Shown here one piece after another: positions 34,069 to 43,068 of a stretch of 64,000 bases of DNA (its first letter is position 1; every line of letters begins with the position of its first letter). The DNA is from CADEED01 sp035525785. GTDB lineage: Bacteria > Pseudomonadota > Gammaproteobacteria > Steroidobacterales > Steroidobacteraceae. A model generated the notes under the pieces. The model searched no databases and was not told where the DNA came from. It worked only from the letters and a program-made list of their open reading frames with translations. The position numbers were made by a program, and so were the translations under genes. Location of the stretch: the NCBI GenBank assembly GCA_035525785.1, contig DATLDQ010000033.1, positions 59,921 through 123,920 of the forward strand, written 5' to 3'.

Positions 34069-36501
34069 TTAGAAAGCCTGGCCGACCGAGAACTGGAATT
34101 TTTCCACTTCGTCGGGATAGGTGTTGATATCACCCTTGTATGCATTCAGCGGCACGGCGTAGCTGAATCGGAAGACACCCAACGGTGCGAGCCACTGCAC
34201 CGCGAGGCCCGTCGAGTGTTTCAATTTATCATACTCGAAGCCGTACTCGACCGGCTGACCGGACCGCCCTACGAAGTTGTAACGATTGCCGGTCGAAAAC
34301 ACGTTGCCCATGTCGTAGAACCATGACAGGCGCGCCGAGGTTTCGAACTTCTGGGGCAGCGGAATGAGCACTTCCGCCCGGCCCGTCACCTTCAGGTTGC
34401 CGCCGAACGGCCGGCCGAAGTCGTCCTTGGGGCCCAGGCGGCTCTCGCGATAGCCGCGCACACTCTCCGGACCGCCGACATAGAACTGCCGGTACGGCGG
34501 CAGCGCGGTGGTATCCCCGATGTCCATACCGTAGGAGACGTCCGCGCCCAACTGCAGGGTGAAGCGGCCGAACAGCGGCACGTACTTGATGAACTCGTAG
34601 TTGGCGACGAAGTACTCGACGTCGCTGATGCCGGGCACCGTATAGGCGAACCCCAGGGAATGGCGTTGGCCGCGGTCCGCGAAGAGCGAACGGTTGCGGC
34701 TGTCGTAATTCCAGGAGGCGTTGAGCTCCACGGAGTTGTACTCGGTGCCGAACAGGCCGAGGTCGATGCCCGGGTTGTAGGCGCCGTTGTTGTTGTAGTC
34801 GAGGAAGTTGAAGGTGGGGTTGCCATTCGAGGCCACCCACTCGATGGCCTGCCGGGCGCTGCCGCCGGAAGTCGTGAGCAGGCTCGACTTCTGGAACGAG
34901 AGGCCGAGGCGCAGACCCTGGTCTTCGCTGATCGGGATGCCGAAATCGACGCCCGCGCCGATGGTCTCGGACGAGAAGTCCGAAGAGGCGGAGACGAACT
35001 GCGTCTGGTCACGATATGACAGGTTGGTGCTGAGACCGATACCGTCCGGCGTGAAATACGGCTCGGTGACCGAGAGCCCGTACACCTTGCTGTATCGGCC
35101 GCGATTCAGATCGATCGCAACGCGCCGGCCCGTGCCCAGGAAGTTCGCGTCGGCGTAGTTGCCGGACAGGATGAAGGACTGCGATTCGGAGTAGCCGATG
35201 CCGCCGCCGAGCTGCGCCGATGGGCCCTCCTCGATCTCGTACTCCACGTCGACCAGGTCTGCGGACCCCGACACCGGCTTGGTCTCGGATTCCACCTTCT
35301 TGATGTAGGGCAGACGCTCGAGACGCTGCTTCGAGCGGTCGAGCGCCGTGCTCGAGAGCCAGCCGCCTTCGAGCTGGCGCACTTCGCGGCGCAATACCTC
35401 GTCGTTGATCTTGGTGACGCCGTTGAAGGCGATGTGGCGCACGTAGACGCGGTTGCCCGGGTCGACGAAGAATGTGAGCGACAGCTCCTTGTTCTTGGGG
35501 TCGCCGAGCGTCGTGGGCACCGGGTCGACCTTCGCGAAGGCGAAGCCGTCTTCGCCGAGGCGGTTCTGCAGCAGTTCCTGCGTGGCGGTGATCACCTTGC
35601 GCGAGAAGGTGTCGCCGGGCTGCACGAGTACATAGCGGCGCAGCAGCGGCTCGGGCACGACGAAGGTGCCGGCCAGCTTCACTTCCTTGACCTTGAAGAC
35701 CTCGCCCTCGTTCACGTTGACCGTGATGAAGATGTCGTCCTTCTCGGGCGCAATCGCCACCTGCGTGGACTCGACGTCGAAATTCGCATAGCCGCGGTCC
35801 ATGTAGAACGAGCGCAGCTTCTCAAGGTCACCTTGAAGCGACTCACGAGAATAGCGGTCGTCCTGCTTGTAGAACGACAGCAGGTTCGGCGTCTTGAGCT
35901 CGAAGGTCTCGAGGATGTCCTTTTCCTTGAACGTCTTGTTGCCGACGATGTTGATCTGCCGGATCTTGGCGCGCTTGCCTTCGACGATGTCGATCTTGAT
36001 CTTGACGCGGTTGCCGGCGACTTCCTCGACGTTGGCGTCGATCTTCGCGGCGTACTTGCCGCGCGAGCCGTACTGGTCCTTGAGGAACGAGGTCACCTCT
36101 TCCAGCACCGACCTGTCGAAGGTCTTGCCCTGGGCGAGGCCCACGTTCTTCAGCGACTTGTTGAGGTCCTCGGTCTTGATCTCTTTGTTGCCCTTGATCT
36201 CGAAGCTCTCGATGGTCGGGCGCTCGTTGACGACCACGATCAGCGTGCTGCCCTCGCGGCGCAGTTCCACGTCGCGGAAGAAGCCCGTGTCGTACAGCGC
36301 GCGCACCGCCTCGCGGATGCGCTGCAGCGAAAGCTGATCGCCGATGTTGATCGGTAGATAGTTGTAGACGGTGCCCTCGGTGACGCGCTGGAGGCCTTCC
36401 ACGCGGATGTCGCCGACGACGAAGGGGCCTTCCTGGGCATGCAGGGTTCCGGCCAGCACCATCCCGCCGGCGGCAAAAAGAGTCGCGAACCTCGTCGTCA
36501 A
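34069..36501 (-). CDS. bamA: Outer membrane protein assembly factor BamA
   Basis: BamA is the central beta-barrel of the BAM complex that folds proteins into the outer membrane. The 810-residue protein has a signal peptide (about 1-22), five POTRA repeats (FVVGDIRVEGLQRVTEGTVYNYLPINIGD opens the first), and a C-terminal 16-strand barrel with the conserved GGPESVRGYRESRLGP (VRGF-type motif on loop 6) and a terminal Phe (FQFSVGQAF). Length matches the family. It follows rseP (22 bp gap) and precedes skp, the usual order. Confidence 0.97.
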   Translation of the reverse strand: MTTRFATLFAAGGMVLAGTLHAQEGPFVVGDIRVEGLQRVTEGTVYNYLPINIGDQLSLQRIREAVRALYDTGFFRDVELRREGSTLIVVVNERPTIESFEIKGNKEIKTEDLNKSLKNVGLAQGKTFDRSVLEEVTSFLKDQYGSRGKYAAKIDANVEEVAGNRVKIKIDIVEGKRAKIRQINIVGNKTFKEKDILETFELKTPNLLSFYKQDDRYSRESLQGDLEKLRSFYMDRGYANFDVESTQVAIAPEKDDIFITVNVNEGEVFKVKEVKLAGTFVVPEPLLRRYVLVQPGDTFSRKVITATQELLQNRLGEDGFAFAKVDPVPTTLGDPKNKELSLTFFVDPGNRVYVRHIAFNGVTKINDEVLRREVRQLEGGWLSSTALDRSKQRLERLPYIKKVESETKPVSGSADLVDVEYEIEEGPSAQLGGGIGYSESQSFILSGNYADANFLGTGRRVAIDLNRGRYSKVYGLSVTEPYFTPDGIGLSTNLSYRDQTQFVSASSDFSSETIGAGVDFGIPISEDQGLRLGLSFQKSSLLTTSGGSARQAIEWVASNGNPTFNFLDYNNNGAYNPGIDLGLFGTEYNSVELNASWNYDSRNRSLFADRGQRHSLGFAYTVPGISDVEYFVANYEFIKYVPLFGRFTLQLGADVSYGMDIGDTTALPPYRQFYVGGPESVRGYRESRLGPKDDFGRPFGGNLKVTGRAEVLIPLPQKFETSARLSWFYDMGNVFSTGNRYNFVGRSGQPVEYGFEYDKLKHSTGLAVQWLAPLGVFRFSYAVPLNAYKGDINTYPDEVEKFQFSVGQAF

Positions 36502-36523
36502 GTTGATCCCCTGGTTTGTTTCT

Positions 36524-37921
36524 TTATTTGCCCGCGCCCGGGAACAGGTACGTGCTCAGGTCATTGAACAATGCCACACCCATGAGCAGCACGATGGCGA
36601 GCAGCCCGGCATTCTGGCTGAGCATCTGGGCGCGTTCCGAGAGCGGCCGGCCGCGGATCCACTCCGCGGCCTGGAATACGATCTGCCCGCCATCGAGGAT
36701 GGGTATGGGCAACAGGTTGAAGAAACCGAGCGACAGCGACAGCAGCACCAGCAGCATCAGGAAGCTCGCGGGGCCGGCGCTCGCCGACTGGCCCGCCACG
36801 TCGGCGATGGTGATGAGACTGGTGAGGTTGTCGGACGAAATGCGCAGCGTGATCATGCGCCAGAAGAACTTGGCCTGCGCCGCGGTCATCTCCCAGGCCT
36901 TGACCGCACCCTCGCTCAGCGAATCGATGGGGCCGGGCTTGCGCTCGACGATGTACTTCTTGGGCACGTACGGCAGCAGGTCCGTTGGCGACCCGATCTG
37001 CAGCTTGCCCACGTCCTTGCCCTCGTCTTTCGCCGACTCGGTGGTGACGCGGTACGTGTGTTCGCCGTCGCCGCGACGCACGCGCACGGCGATCTCGCGA
37101 TCGGGGCGTTGGCGCACGTAGTCGGTGAGCGCACCCCAGCTCTTGATGGCGACGCCATCCATCGAGAGGACGACGTCACCGGCCTTGATGCCCGCGCGAT
37201 CGGCGGGGCCACCCTTGATGACCTCGAAGATCTTGGCCGGTACTTCCGGCAGCCAGAAATCGAAGCCCAGGCCCGGCAGCAGCTTGTACGGCTTGGTCAG
37301 CTCGAAACGCTGCGCGGGGTCGGCGAGCGGCAGTATCACGTCGCGCTCTGCGCCATTGTCGGCGGCGACGCGCAGCGTCACGGGACCGTCGCTGCTCACG
37401 GCGTCTAACAACTTGAACTGCAGCTCACCCCGGTCGCCGACCGGATCGCCGTTGACGCTGAGGATGACGTCGCGCGTATGCAGACCGGCCTCGGCCGCGG
37501 GCTTGCCCAGCGTGACGTCGCCGATGACGGGCGCGATCAGGAAAATACCCTTGGCCCAGATCATCGCGGCGAGCACGACGATGGCGAAGATGATGTTGGC
37601 CGCGGGCCCCGCGAGGAGCACCAGGATGCGCTGCCAGGGCGGACGGCTGGTGAAAGCGCGCGGCCGGTCGGCGGCCGGCACTTCGCCGTCGCGCTCGTCG
37701 AGCATGCGTACGTAGCCGCCCAGCGGGATTGCGGCGATGACGTATTCGATGTGATCCGGGGCACGGCCTATGCGCTTGAGCAACGGCTTGCCGAAGCCCA
37801 CCGAGAACCGCAGGACCTTGAACCCCAGCTTGCGGGCCACCCAGTAGTGGCCGAACTCGTGGATCGTCACGAGCAGGCTGATTGCGATGATGCCCCAGAG
37901 GACTGTCCAGCCGATTTGCAT
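36524..37921 (-). CDS. rseP: Site-2 zinc metalloprotease RseP
   Basis: RseP cuts the anti-sigma factor RseA inside the membrane to release sigma E in the envelope stress response. The 465-residue protein has the zinc motif HEFGH at residues 21-25 in the first TM helix, ERIRVARxG-like IGRAPDHIEYVIAAIPLGGYVRMLDE, two PDZ domains (PVIGDVTLGKPAAEAGL... and FEVIKGGPADRAGIKAGDVVL), and the second ligand motif LLPIPILDGGQIVF. The start is ATG 37921; it shares a TGATG junction with the dxr stop. Confidence 0.95.
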   Translation of the reverse strand: MQIGWTVLWGIIAISLLVTIHEFGHYWVARKLGFKVLRFSVGFGKPLLKRIGRAPDHIEYVIAAIPLGGYVRMLDERDGEVPAADRPRAFTSRPPWQRILVLLAGPAANIIFAIVVLAAMIWAKGIFLIAPVIGDVTLGKPAAEAGLHTRDVILSVNGDPVGDRGELQFKLLDAVSSDGPVTLRVAADNGAERDVILPLADPAQRFELTKPYKLLPGLGFDFWLPEVPAKIFEVIKGGPADRAGIKAGDVVLSMDGVAIKSWGALTDYVRQRPDREIAVRVRRGDGEHTYRVTTESAKDEGKDVGKLQIGSPTDLLPYVPKKYIVERKPGPIDSLSEGAVKAWEMTAAQAKFFWRMITLRISSDNLTSLITIADVAGQSASAGPASFLMLLVLLSLSLGFFNLLPIPILDGGQIVFQAAEWIRGRPLSERAQMLSQNAGLLAIVLLMGVALFNDLSTYLFPGAGK

Positions 37922-39105
37922 CAAACCCTCATGAGAGCCGTGGCCCGCGCCCGCGCTTCGGCATCGGCCGCCAGCACGTCTTCCAGATCGCGGATTTCGC
38001 CACCCGATGTGGTCGCCATCACCGATTCAATGACCGACGGTATTCGCGCAAAGTTCAATCCGCCCTCGAGAAACGCCGACACGGCCACCTCGTTCGCGGC
38101 GTTAAGTGATGCGGGACGCGAACCACCCGCCCGGGCGGCCTCCTGCGCCAGCGCCAGTGCCGGGAATCGCAGCAGGTCCGGGGCCTCGAAACGCAGCGTT
38201 CCCACCTTGATGAGGTCGAGGGATTGTACACCGGAGGTCACGCGCTCCGGCCAGGCGAGCGCATGCGCGATGGGCGTGCGCATGTCGGGCGCGCCTAACT
38301 GCGCGAGCACCGAGCCGTCCACGTATTCCACCAGCGAATGCACGATGCTCTCGCGGTGGATCAAGACTTCCACCTGTCGCGGCGCCACGCCGAACAGCAG
38401 GCAGGCTTCGATGAACTCGAGCCCCTTGTTCATGAGCGTGGCCGAATCCACCGAGATCTTGCGGCCCATCACCCAGTTCGGGTGCGCGCAGGCCTCGGCC
38501 GGGGTCACGCGATCGAGCCGCGACTTGTCGGTGTCGATGAAGGGCCCACCCGAGGCCGTCAACAGAATGCGCCGCACGCCCGCCGGCGCTTCGCCCGGGC
38601 GCGTGTTCGGCGGCAGGCACTGGAACACCGCATTGTGTTCGCTGTCGATGGGCAGCAGCGTGGCGTTCGACTCGCGCACCGTGCGCATGAGCAGCGGGCC
38701 CGCCATGACCAGCGATTCCTTGTTGGCTAACAACAATCTCTTGCCGGCGCGCGCCGCGGCGAGCGTCGACGCCAGCCCCGCGGCGCCAACGATAGCGGCC
38801 ATCACGCTGTGCACCTCCGGCAGACGGGCGATCTCGGCGAGGGCGTCCGCGCCCGCGATGACCTGCGTGGGTGCGTTGCGCGCACGCAGCTCCGACTCGA
38901 GGCGCGCGGCCGCGGAAGCATCCGCGAGCGCCGCGTACGGCACGGCGAATCGCCGGCATTGCTCGGCGAGCTTCTCGACATTGCGATGCGCGCCGAGCGC
39001 TACCACGCGGAACCGGTCGGGGTGCCGCGCGATCACGTCGAGCGTGCTCTCGCCCACCGACCCGGTGGAACCGAGGATCGCGACACCCTGCGTGGGCGCG
39101 CTCAT
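37921..39105 (-). CDS. dxr: 1-deoxy-D-xylulose 5-phosphate reductoisomerase
   Basis: Dxr is the committing enzyme of the MEP isoprenoid pathway, converting deoxyxylulose phosphate to methylerythritol phosphate with NADPH. The 394-residue protein begins MSAPTQGVAILGSTGSVGESTLDVI (NADPH loop), has LLLANKESLVMAG and LPIDSEHNAVFQCL, the flexible loop TASGGPFI, PNWVMGRKISVDSATLMNKGLEFIEA (metal and substrate residues), and the C-terminal ARIPSVIESVM helices. The start at 39105 overlaps the cdsA stop (ATGA). ispD and ispF of the same pathway are 28 kb further down the cluster. Confidence 0.97.
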   Translation of the reverse strand: MSAPTQGVAILGSTGSVGESTLDVIARHPDRFRVVALGAHRNVEKLAEQCRRFAVPYAALADASAAARLESELRARNAPTQVIAGADALAEIARLPEVHSVMAAIVGAAGLASTLAAARAGKRLLLANKESLVMAGPLLMRTVRESNATLLPIDSEHNAVFQCLPPNTRPGEAPAGVRRILLTASGGPFIDTDKSRLDRVTPAEACAHPNWVMGRKISVDSATLMNKGLEFIEACLLFGVAPRQVEVLIHRESIVHSLVEYVDGSVLAQLGAPDMRTPIAHALAWPERVTSGVQSLDLIKVGTLRFEAPDLLRFPALALAQEAARAGGSRPASLNAANEVAVSAFLEGGLNFARIPSVIESVMATTSGGEIRDLEDVLAADAEARARATALMRV

Positions 39106-39908
39106 GCGATCACCTCGAGCCCGATCAGCGCGAACACCAGTGCCGGCGCGGCGGCGGTGACGCTGTCGATGCGATCGAGCATGCCGCCGTGGCCGGGGAA
39201 CAGGCTGCCGCTGTCCTTGAGGCCGGCGGCACGCTTCAACAGGCTCTCCGTGAGATCGCCGACGATCGAAAGCGCGGCGACGGCAATGCACGTGGTGACG
39301 AAGGGCCACACTTCTTTCACGGGCAGCCAGTGAGTCGCCACCCAGGCCACGAAACCCGAGAGCAGCACGCCACCGATGACGCCTTCCCAGGTCTTTTTCG
39401 GCGAGACGCGCGGCGCGAGCGGCACGCGACCCAGCCACCGACCCGCGAAGAACGCGCCGGTGTCGGCGGCCCAGACCAGCGCGAGCGTGAACAACACCCA
39501 ATGCGTGCTCTGCGTGCTCACCGTCACGTAGACCAGCGCCAGCCAGCAGGGCACCAGCGACAGCAAACCGGCTGCACCTGCGCTCACCGCGTTGACGCGC
39601 GACGGCGCGAGGCATACCCAGAGGAATGCGATGAACCACCAGGCAACGGCCACCGCCATCACCGTGGGCACGAAAGTGGCCGACGTGGTGTAGAGGTGGA
39701 GGCTGCCGACGAGAGCCAGCGCGACGACCGCGGTGAACCCGACGCGCAGCGGCAACCCACCCTTGCCGATGAAACCGGCCCACTCCCACGCGCCGATCAG
39801 CACCAGGATGGTGAGCAGCCACACGGTGGCCATGGGCGGCAGGCCGAGGAGCACGCCCAGCAGCACCACCGCCAGCACCACCGCCGTGACCACGCGTTCC
39901 TTAAGCAC
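39102..39908 (-). CDS. cdsA: Phosphatidate cytidylyltransferase
   Basis: CdsA makes CDP-diacylglycerol, the precursor of all phospholipids, in the inner membrane. The 268-residue protein has eight or so TM stretches and the signature near the C-terminus KRAAGLKDSGSLFPGHGGMLDRIDS, preceded by SPKKTWEGVIGG. The start is GTG 39908, giving MLKERVVTAVVLAVV, the usual start; it overlaps the uppS stop by 8 bp. A GTG at 39893, after AAGGA, is an alternative. The next gene, dxr, overlaps by 4 bp. Confidence 0.95.
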   Translation of the reverse strand: MLKERVVTAVVLAVVLLGVLLGLPPMATVWLLTILVLIGAWEWAGFIGKGGLPLRVGFTAVVALALVGSLHLYTTSATFVPTVMAVAVAWWFIAFLWVCLAPSRVNAVSAGAAGLLSLVPCWLALVYVTVSTQSTHWVLFTLALVWAADTGAFFAGRWLGRVPLAPRVSPKKTWEGVIGGVLLSGFVAWVATHWLPVKEVWPFVTTCIAVAALSIVGDLTESLLKRAAGLKDSGSLFPGHGGMLDRIDSVTAAAPALVFALIGLEVIA

Positions 39909-40680
39909 TGCGGGTGGCCTCGGTGTCGGGCGGGCGGTCGCGCAGCTGCTCGGGTGTGAGCCCGAAGCGACGCTCGCGCGAAGCAAAAGCGCGCAGCGCG
40001 TTCTCGAGATGCGGCTTGTCGAAATCGGGCCACAGCGTCTCGCAGAAGTGCAGCTCGGTGTACGCGAGATTCCACAGCAGGAAATTGCTGATGCGGTGAT
40101 CGCCGCCCGTGCGGATGAAAAGGTCGGGATCGGGCACGCCAGCCAGCGTGAGCTCGCGCGCGAAACGGTCTTCGGTGATGGCGTCCTGCGGCAGCGCGCC
40201 GCTCGCGACCGCGGCGGCCAGTCGCCGCGCGGCCTGCACGATGTCCCAGCGGCCGCCGTAGCTCACCGCCACGAGCAGCTGCAGGCCGGGATTCGCGGCG
40301 GTGAGCTCTTCGGTCGCGGCCATGCGCGCCTGCAGCTTGACGCTGAGCGAGTGCCGGTCGCCGATGAAGCGCATGCGCACCTTGTTCTTGTGCAGATCGT
40401 CGACCTCGCGATCCATGGCTTCGAGGAAGAGCTGCATGAGGCTCGAGACCTCGATCGAAGGCCGCTGCCAGTTCTCGCTCGAGAATGCGAACAGCGTGAG
40501 CGCCGCGACGCCGCGGCGCGCGCATTCCTCGATGCACATGCGTACCGGCCGGACGCCTTCCTTGTGGCCGGCGTGGCGCGGCAGGCCGCGGCTCTCGGCC
40601 CAGCGTCCGTTGCCGTCCATGATGATGGCGATGTGTTTGGGAATACCCACGGTGAGCTGAAGTGCGGCGTTGCCGCTCAC
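39901..40680 (-). CDS. uppS: Undecaprenyl diphosphate synthase
   Basis: UppS elongates farnesyl diphosphate to the C55 carrier lipid used for cell wall and lipopolysaccharide building. The 259-residue protein has PKHIAIIMDGNGRWAESRGLPRHAGHKEGV (residues about 14-43, catalytic Asp in MDGNGRW), TLFAFSSENWQRP, SYGGRWDIVQAAR and DLFIRTGGDHRISNFLLWNLAYTELHF. Start GTG 40680 overlaps the frr stop (GTGA). A C-terminal acidic-proline tail (RDRPPDTEATRSA) is longer than usual. Confidence 0.96.
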   Translation of the reverse strand: MSGNAALQLTVGIPKHIAIIMDGNGRWAESRGLPRHAGHKEGVRPVRMCIEECARRGVAALTLFAFSSENWQRPSIEVSSLMQLFLEAMDREVDDLHKNKVRMRFIGDRHSLSVKLQARMAATEELTAANPGLQLLVAVSYGGRWDIVQAARRLAAAVASGALPQDAITEDRFARELTLAGVPDPDLFIRTGGDHRISNFLLWNLAYTELHFCETLWPDFDKPHLENALRAFASRERRFGLTPEQLRDRPPDTEATRSA

Positions 40681-41234
40681 ACCTGCAGGATTTCTTTTTC
40701 CTTGGCGGCGAGCTGCGCGTCGATGTCACCGACGTACTTGTCGGTGAGCTTCTGGATGTCGCCTTCCGCCTTCTTCTCATCGTCCTGCGTGATGAGCTTT
40801 TCCTTGAGCGCTTCCTTCACGTCGGTGATGACATCACGGCGCACGTTGCGCACCGCGACGCGCGCGTTCTCGGCATCCGCGCGCACCACCTTGATGATGT
40901 CCTTGCGCCGCTCCTCGGTGAGCGGCGGCAGCGGCAACCGGATCACGGTGCCCGCGCTGATGGGGTTGAGGCCGAGCTCGGACTTGTGGATGGCCTTTTC
41001 GATGGCCTGGACCATCGACTTCTCCCACGGCGACACGACCAACGTCCGCGCGTCTTCGACGCTGATGTTGGCCACCTGCTTGAGCGGAGTGTCCGTGCCG
41101 TAATAGTCGACCTTGAGATTCTCGATGAGCGAGGGATGCGCGCGACCGGTGCGCAGCTTCTTGAGGTCGGCCTGGAATGTCTCGACGCACTTGCCCATGC
41201 GGGTCATCGCGTCCTTCTTGATGTCGTCTAGCAT
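40677..41234 (-). CDS. frr: Ribosome recycling factor
   Basis: RRF splits the post-termination ribosome together with EF-G. The 185-residue protein is standard: MLDDIKKDAMTRMGKCVETFQADLKKLRTGRAHPSLIENL at the start, with NISVEDARTLVVSPWEKSM, GLNPISAGTVIRLPLPPLTEERRKD and VRRDVITDVKEALK in the coiled-coil domain. The ATG at 41234 is used; the frame upstream is not coding. 25 bp from pyrH; uppS overlaps its stop. Confidence 0.97.
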   Translation of the reverse strand: MLDDIKKDAMTRMGKCVETFQADLKKLRTGRAHPSLIENLKVDYYGTDTPLKQVANISVEDARTLVVSPWEKSMVQAIEKAIHKSELGLNPISAGTVIRLPLPPLTEERRKDIIKVVRADAENARVAVRNVRRDVITDVKEALKEKLITQDDEKKAEGDIQKLTDKYVGDIDAQLAAKEKEILQV

Positions 41235-41259
41235 TGATTCGTCCCTCTGACTGTCTACT

Positions 41260-41979
41260 TCACTCGTTGGTGACGACGGTGCCGATGTCCTCGCCGCGCA
41301 CCACGCGCGGCAGATCGCCGGCATTGTTGAGATTGAACACCTGCAGCGGCATGCTGTTGTCGCGGCACATCACGATGGCCGTGGCGTCCATGACATTGAG
41401 GCGGTCCTGCAGCACCTTGTCGTAGGTGAGCCGCGCGTAACGCTTGGCCGCCGGGTTCTTCATCGGATCCGAATCGTAGATGCCGTTGACCTTGGTGGCC
41501 TTGAGCAGCACCTCGGCCTCGATCTCCACCGCGCGCAGCGCCGCGGCACTGTCGGTGGTGAAGTACGGATTGCCGGTGCCCGCCGCGAAGATGACGATGC
41601 GGCCCTTCTCGAGGTGGCGCATAGCACGGCGGCGGATATAGTCCTCGCACACCTGGTTGATGCGGATGGCGCTCTGCACGCGCGCGCTGCCGCCCAGTCC
41701 TTCGATGGCATCCTGCATGGCCAGTGCGTTCATCACCGTCGCCAGCATGCCCATGTGATCCGCAGTGGCGCGATCGATGCCCGCCTTAGCGAGGCCGGAG
41801 CCACGGAAGATGTTGCCGCCGCCGATCACGCACGCCACCTGCACGCCGCTTCGCTGGATCTCGAGCACCTCACCCGCGATCCGCTTGAGCACAGCCGGGT
41901 CGATGCCGAACTCCGTCGAACCGAGCAGCGCCTCGCCCGAGAGCTTCACCAGGATGCGTTTGTATCGAGCTGCGGTCAT
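41260..41979 (-). CDS. pyrH: Uridylate kinase
   Basis: PyrH phosphorylates UMP to UDP and feeds CTP and cell wall synthesis. The 239-residue amino-acid-kinase-fold protein has RILVKLSGEALLG at the start, VACVIGGGNIFRG, DHMGMLATVMNALAMQDAIE, GRIVIFAAGTGNPYFTTDSAAALRA and ATKVNGIYDSDPMKNPAAKRY, all family signatures. Start ATG 41979 with a GAGGAG ribosome site just upstream (minus strand, 41984-41989). It is the third gene of the rpsB-tsf-pyrH-frr block but is separated from tsf by an intrinsic terminator. Confidence 0.97.
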   Translation of the reverse strand: MTAARYKRILVKLSGEALLGSTEFGIDPAVLKRIAGEVLEIQRSGVQVACVIGGGNIFRGSGLAKAGIDRATADHMGMLATVMNALAMQDAIEGLGGSARVQSAIRINQVCEDYIRRRAMRHLEKGRIVIFAAGTGNPYFTTDSAAALRAVEIEAEVLLKATKVNGIYDSDPMKNPAAKRYARLTYDKVLQDRLNVMDATAIVMCRDNSMPLQVFNLNNAGDLPRVVRGEDIGTVVTNE

Positions 41980-42040
41980 CGATTCTCCTCTTCCGTCCGG
42001 CTTCACTTCACTTCCGGGCGCGTCGCACTTTGCCATAAAG

Positions 42041-42065
42041 AAAACCCCGCTGAGAGCGGGGTTTT
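42041..42065 (-). terminator. Rho-independent terminator after tsf
   Basis: A perfect 10-bp stem AAAACCCCGC / GCGGGGTTTT with a 5-nt loop, followed by TTTTC on the minus strand, begins 11 bp after the tsf stop. It is the cleanest intrinsic terminator in the window. It may only partly stop transcription, since pyrH follows 60 bp later on the same strand. Confidence 0.92.
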
Positions 42066-42075
42066 CGGTGCCGTG

Positions 42076-42999
42076 TCAGTGCTTGGTAGCCGGCGGGTCC
42101 GTCTTGGTCTGCGCTTTGACCTGCGCCATGACTTCACCCACGAAGTCGTCCTGCTTCTTATCGATGCCGGCGCCGACTTCGAAGCGTTCGAAGGCCTTCA
42201 CCGTGGCCTTGCTCTTCTGCAGCAGCTTCTCGATGGTGAGATCGCCGTCCTTCACGAACACCTGGCCGGTGAGCGCGAACTCGTTGATGGACTTCCGCAG
42301 GCGACCTTCGACGATCTTGGCGAGGATGTCCGGCGGCTTCCTGGCGTTGGCCTCTTCGGTCTTCGCCTTCTCGGTCTCGATCTCGCGTTCCTTGGCTACC
42401 ATGTCGGCCGGCGCATCCGCCGGCGTGACGTAGCGCGGGCTGGAAGCGACCACCTGCATGGCCAGGTCGCGTGCCAGTTCGGCGTCGCCGCCCTCGATGG
42501 CAACCAGCGCGGCCTTCTTGCTGTCGGTGTGCACGTACGAACCGACCAGCGTCGGCGCCGTCACCAGCGTGACGCGGCGGACGGTGAGGTTCTCGCCGAT
42601 CTTCGCGATGAGAGCGCGGCGCTTCTCGTCCACGGTCTCGCCGCTCGCGAGCTTGGTGGCGTTGAGCGCATCGATGGTGCCCGCCTTGGCGGCCAGCGCG
42701 GCCTTGGCGACATCATTGGCGAAGCCGCGGAACTCGTCGCCACGGGCGACGAAGTCCGTCTCGCTGTTGACCTCGACCAGCACGCCGGTCTTGCCGTCGG
42801 CCGACTTCTCGACCACGACGACGCCCTCGGCGGCCACGCGCGAGGCCTTCTTGTCGGCCTTCGCGAGACCAGCCTTGCGCATGTTCTCGGCGGCGATGTC
42901 CGCGTCGCCGTTGGCTTCGACCAACGCCTTTTTGCATTCCATCATGCCGGCGCCGGTGCGCTCGCGCAGCTGCTTGACCGCTTCCGCAGTAATGTTCAT
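42076..42999 (-). CDS. tsf: Translation elongation factor Ts
   Basis: EF-Ts exchanges GDP for GTP on EF-Tu. The 307-residue protein has a UBA-like start (NITAEAVKQLRERTGAGMMECKKALVEANGDADIAAENMRKAG), the contact motif SETDFVARGDEFRGFANDVA near residues 80-98, and the C-terminal dimerisation and core subdomains. An upstream GAGGAAG is a strong ribosome site. It follows rpsB by 69 bp, which contain a strong hairpin. It is followed by the terminator at 42041. Confidence 0.97.
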   Translation of the reverse strand: MNITAEAVKQLRERTGAGMMECKKALVEANGDADIAAENMRKAGLAKADKKASRVAAEGVVVVEKSADGKTGVLVEVNSETDFVARGDEFRGFANDVAKAALAAKAGTIDALNATKLASGETVDEKRRALIAKIGENLTVRRVTLVTAPTLVGSYVHTDSKKAALVAIEGGDAELARDLAMQVVASSPRYVTPADAPADMVAKEREIETEKAKTEEANARKPPDILAKIVEGRLRKSINEFALTGQVFVKDGDLTIEKLLQKSKATVKAFERFEVGAGIDKKQDDFVGEVMAQVKAQTKTDPPATKH

Positions 43000-43035
43000 G
43001 AAATCTTCCTCGACAACTAGTTAGCGGTGGGTTAG

Positions 43036-43061
43036 CGGCGGGCGCGCTGCCGCGCCCGCCG
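43036..43061 (-). terminator. Attenuator-like hairpin between rpsB and tsf
   Basis: A perfect 11-bp GC stem, CGGCGGGCGCG-CTGC-CGCGCCCGCCG, starts 7 bp after the rpsB stop. There is no T-run, so it may slow or partly stop polymerase or protect mRNA, adjusting the S2 to EF-Ts ratio as a partial terminator does in E. coli. Confidence 0.65.
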
Positions 43062-43068
43062 ACGGGAC

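Noticed and set aside
37478..39160. Long plus-strand frame opposite dxr and rseP
   Set aside because: Antisense shadow in a region with two unmistakable minus-strand genes.
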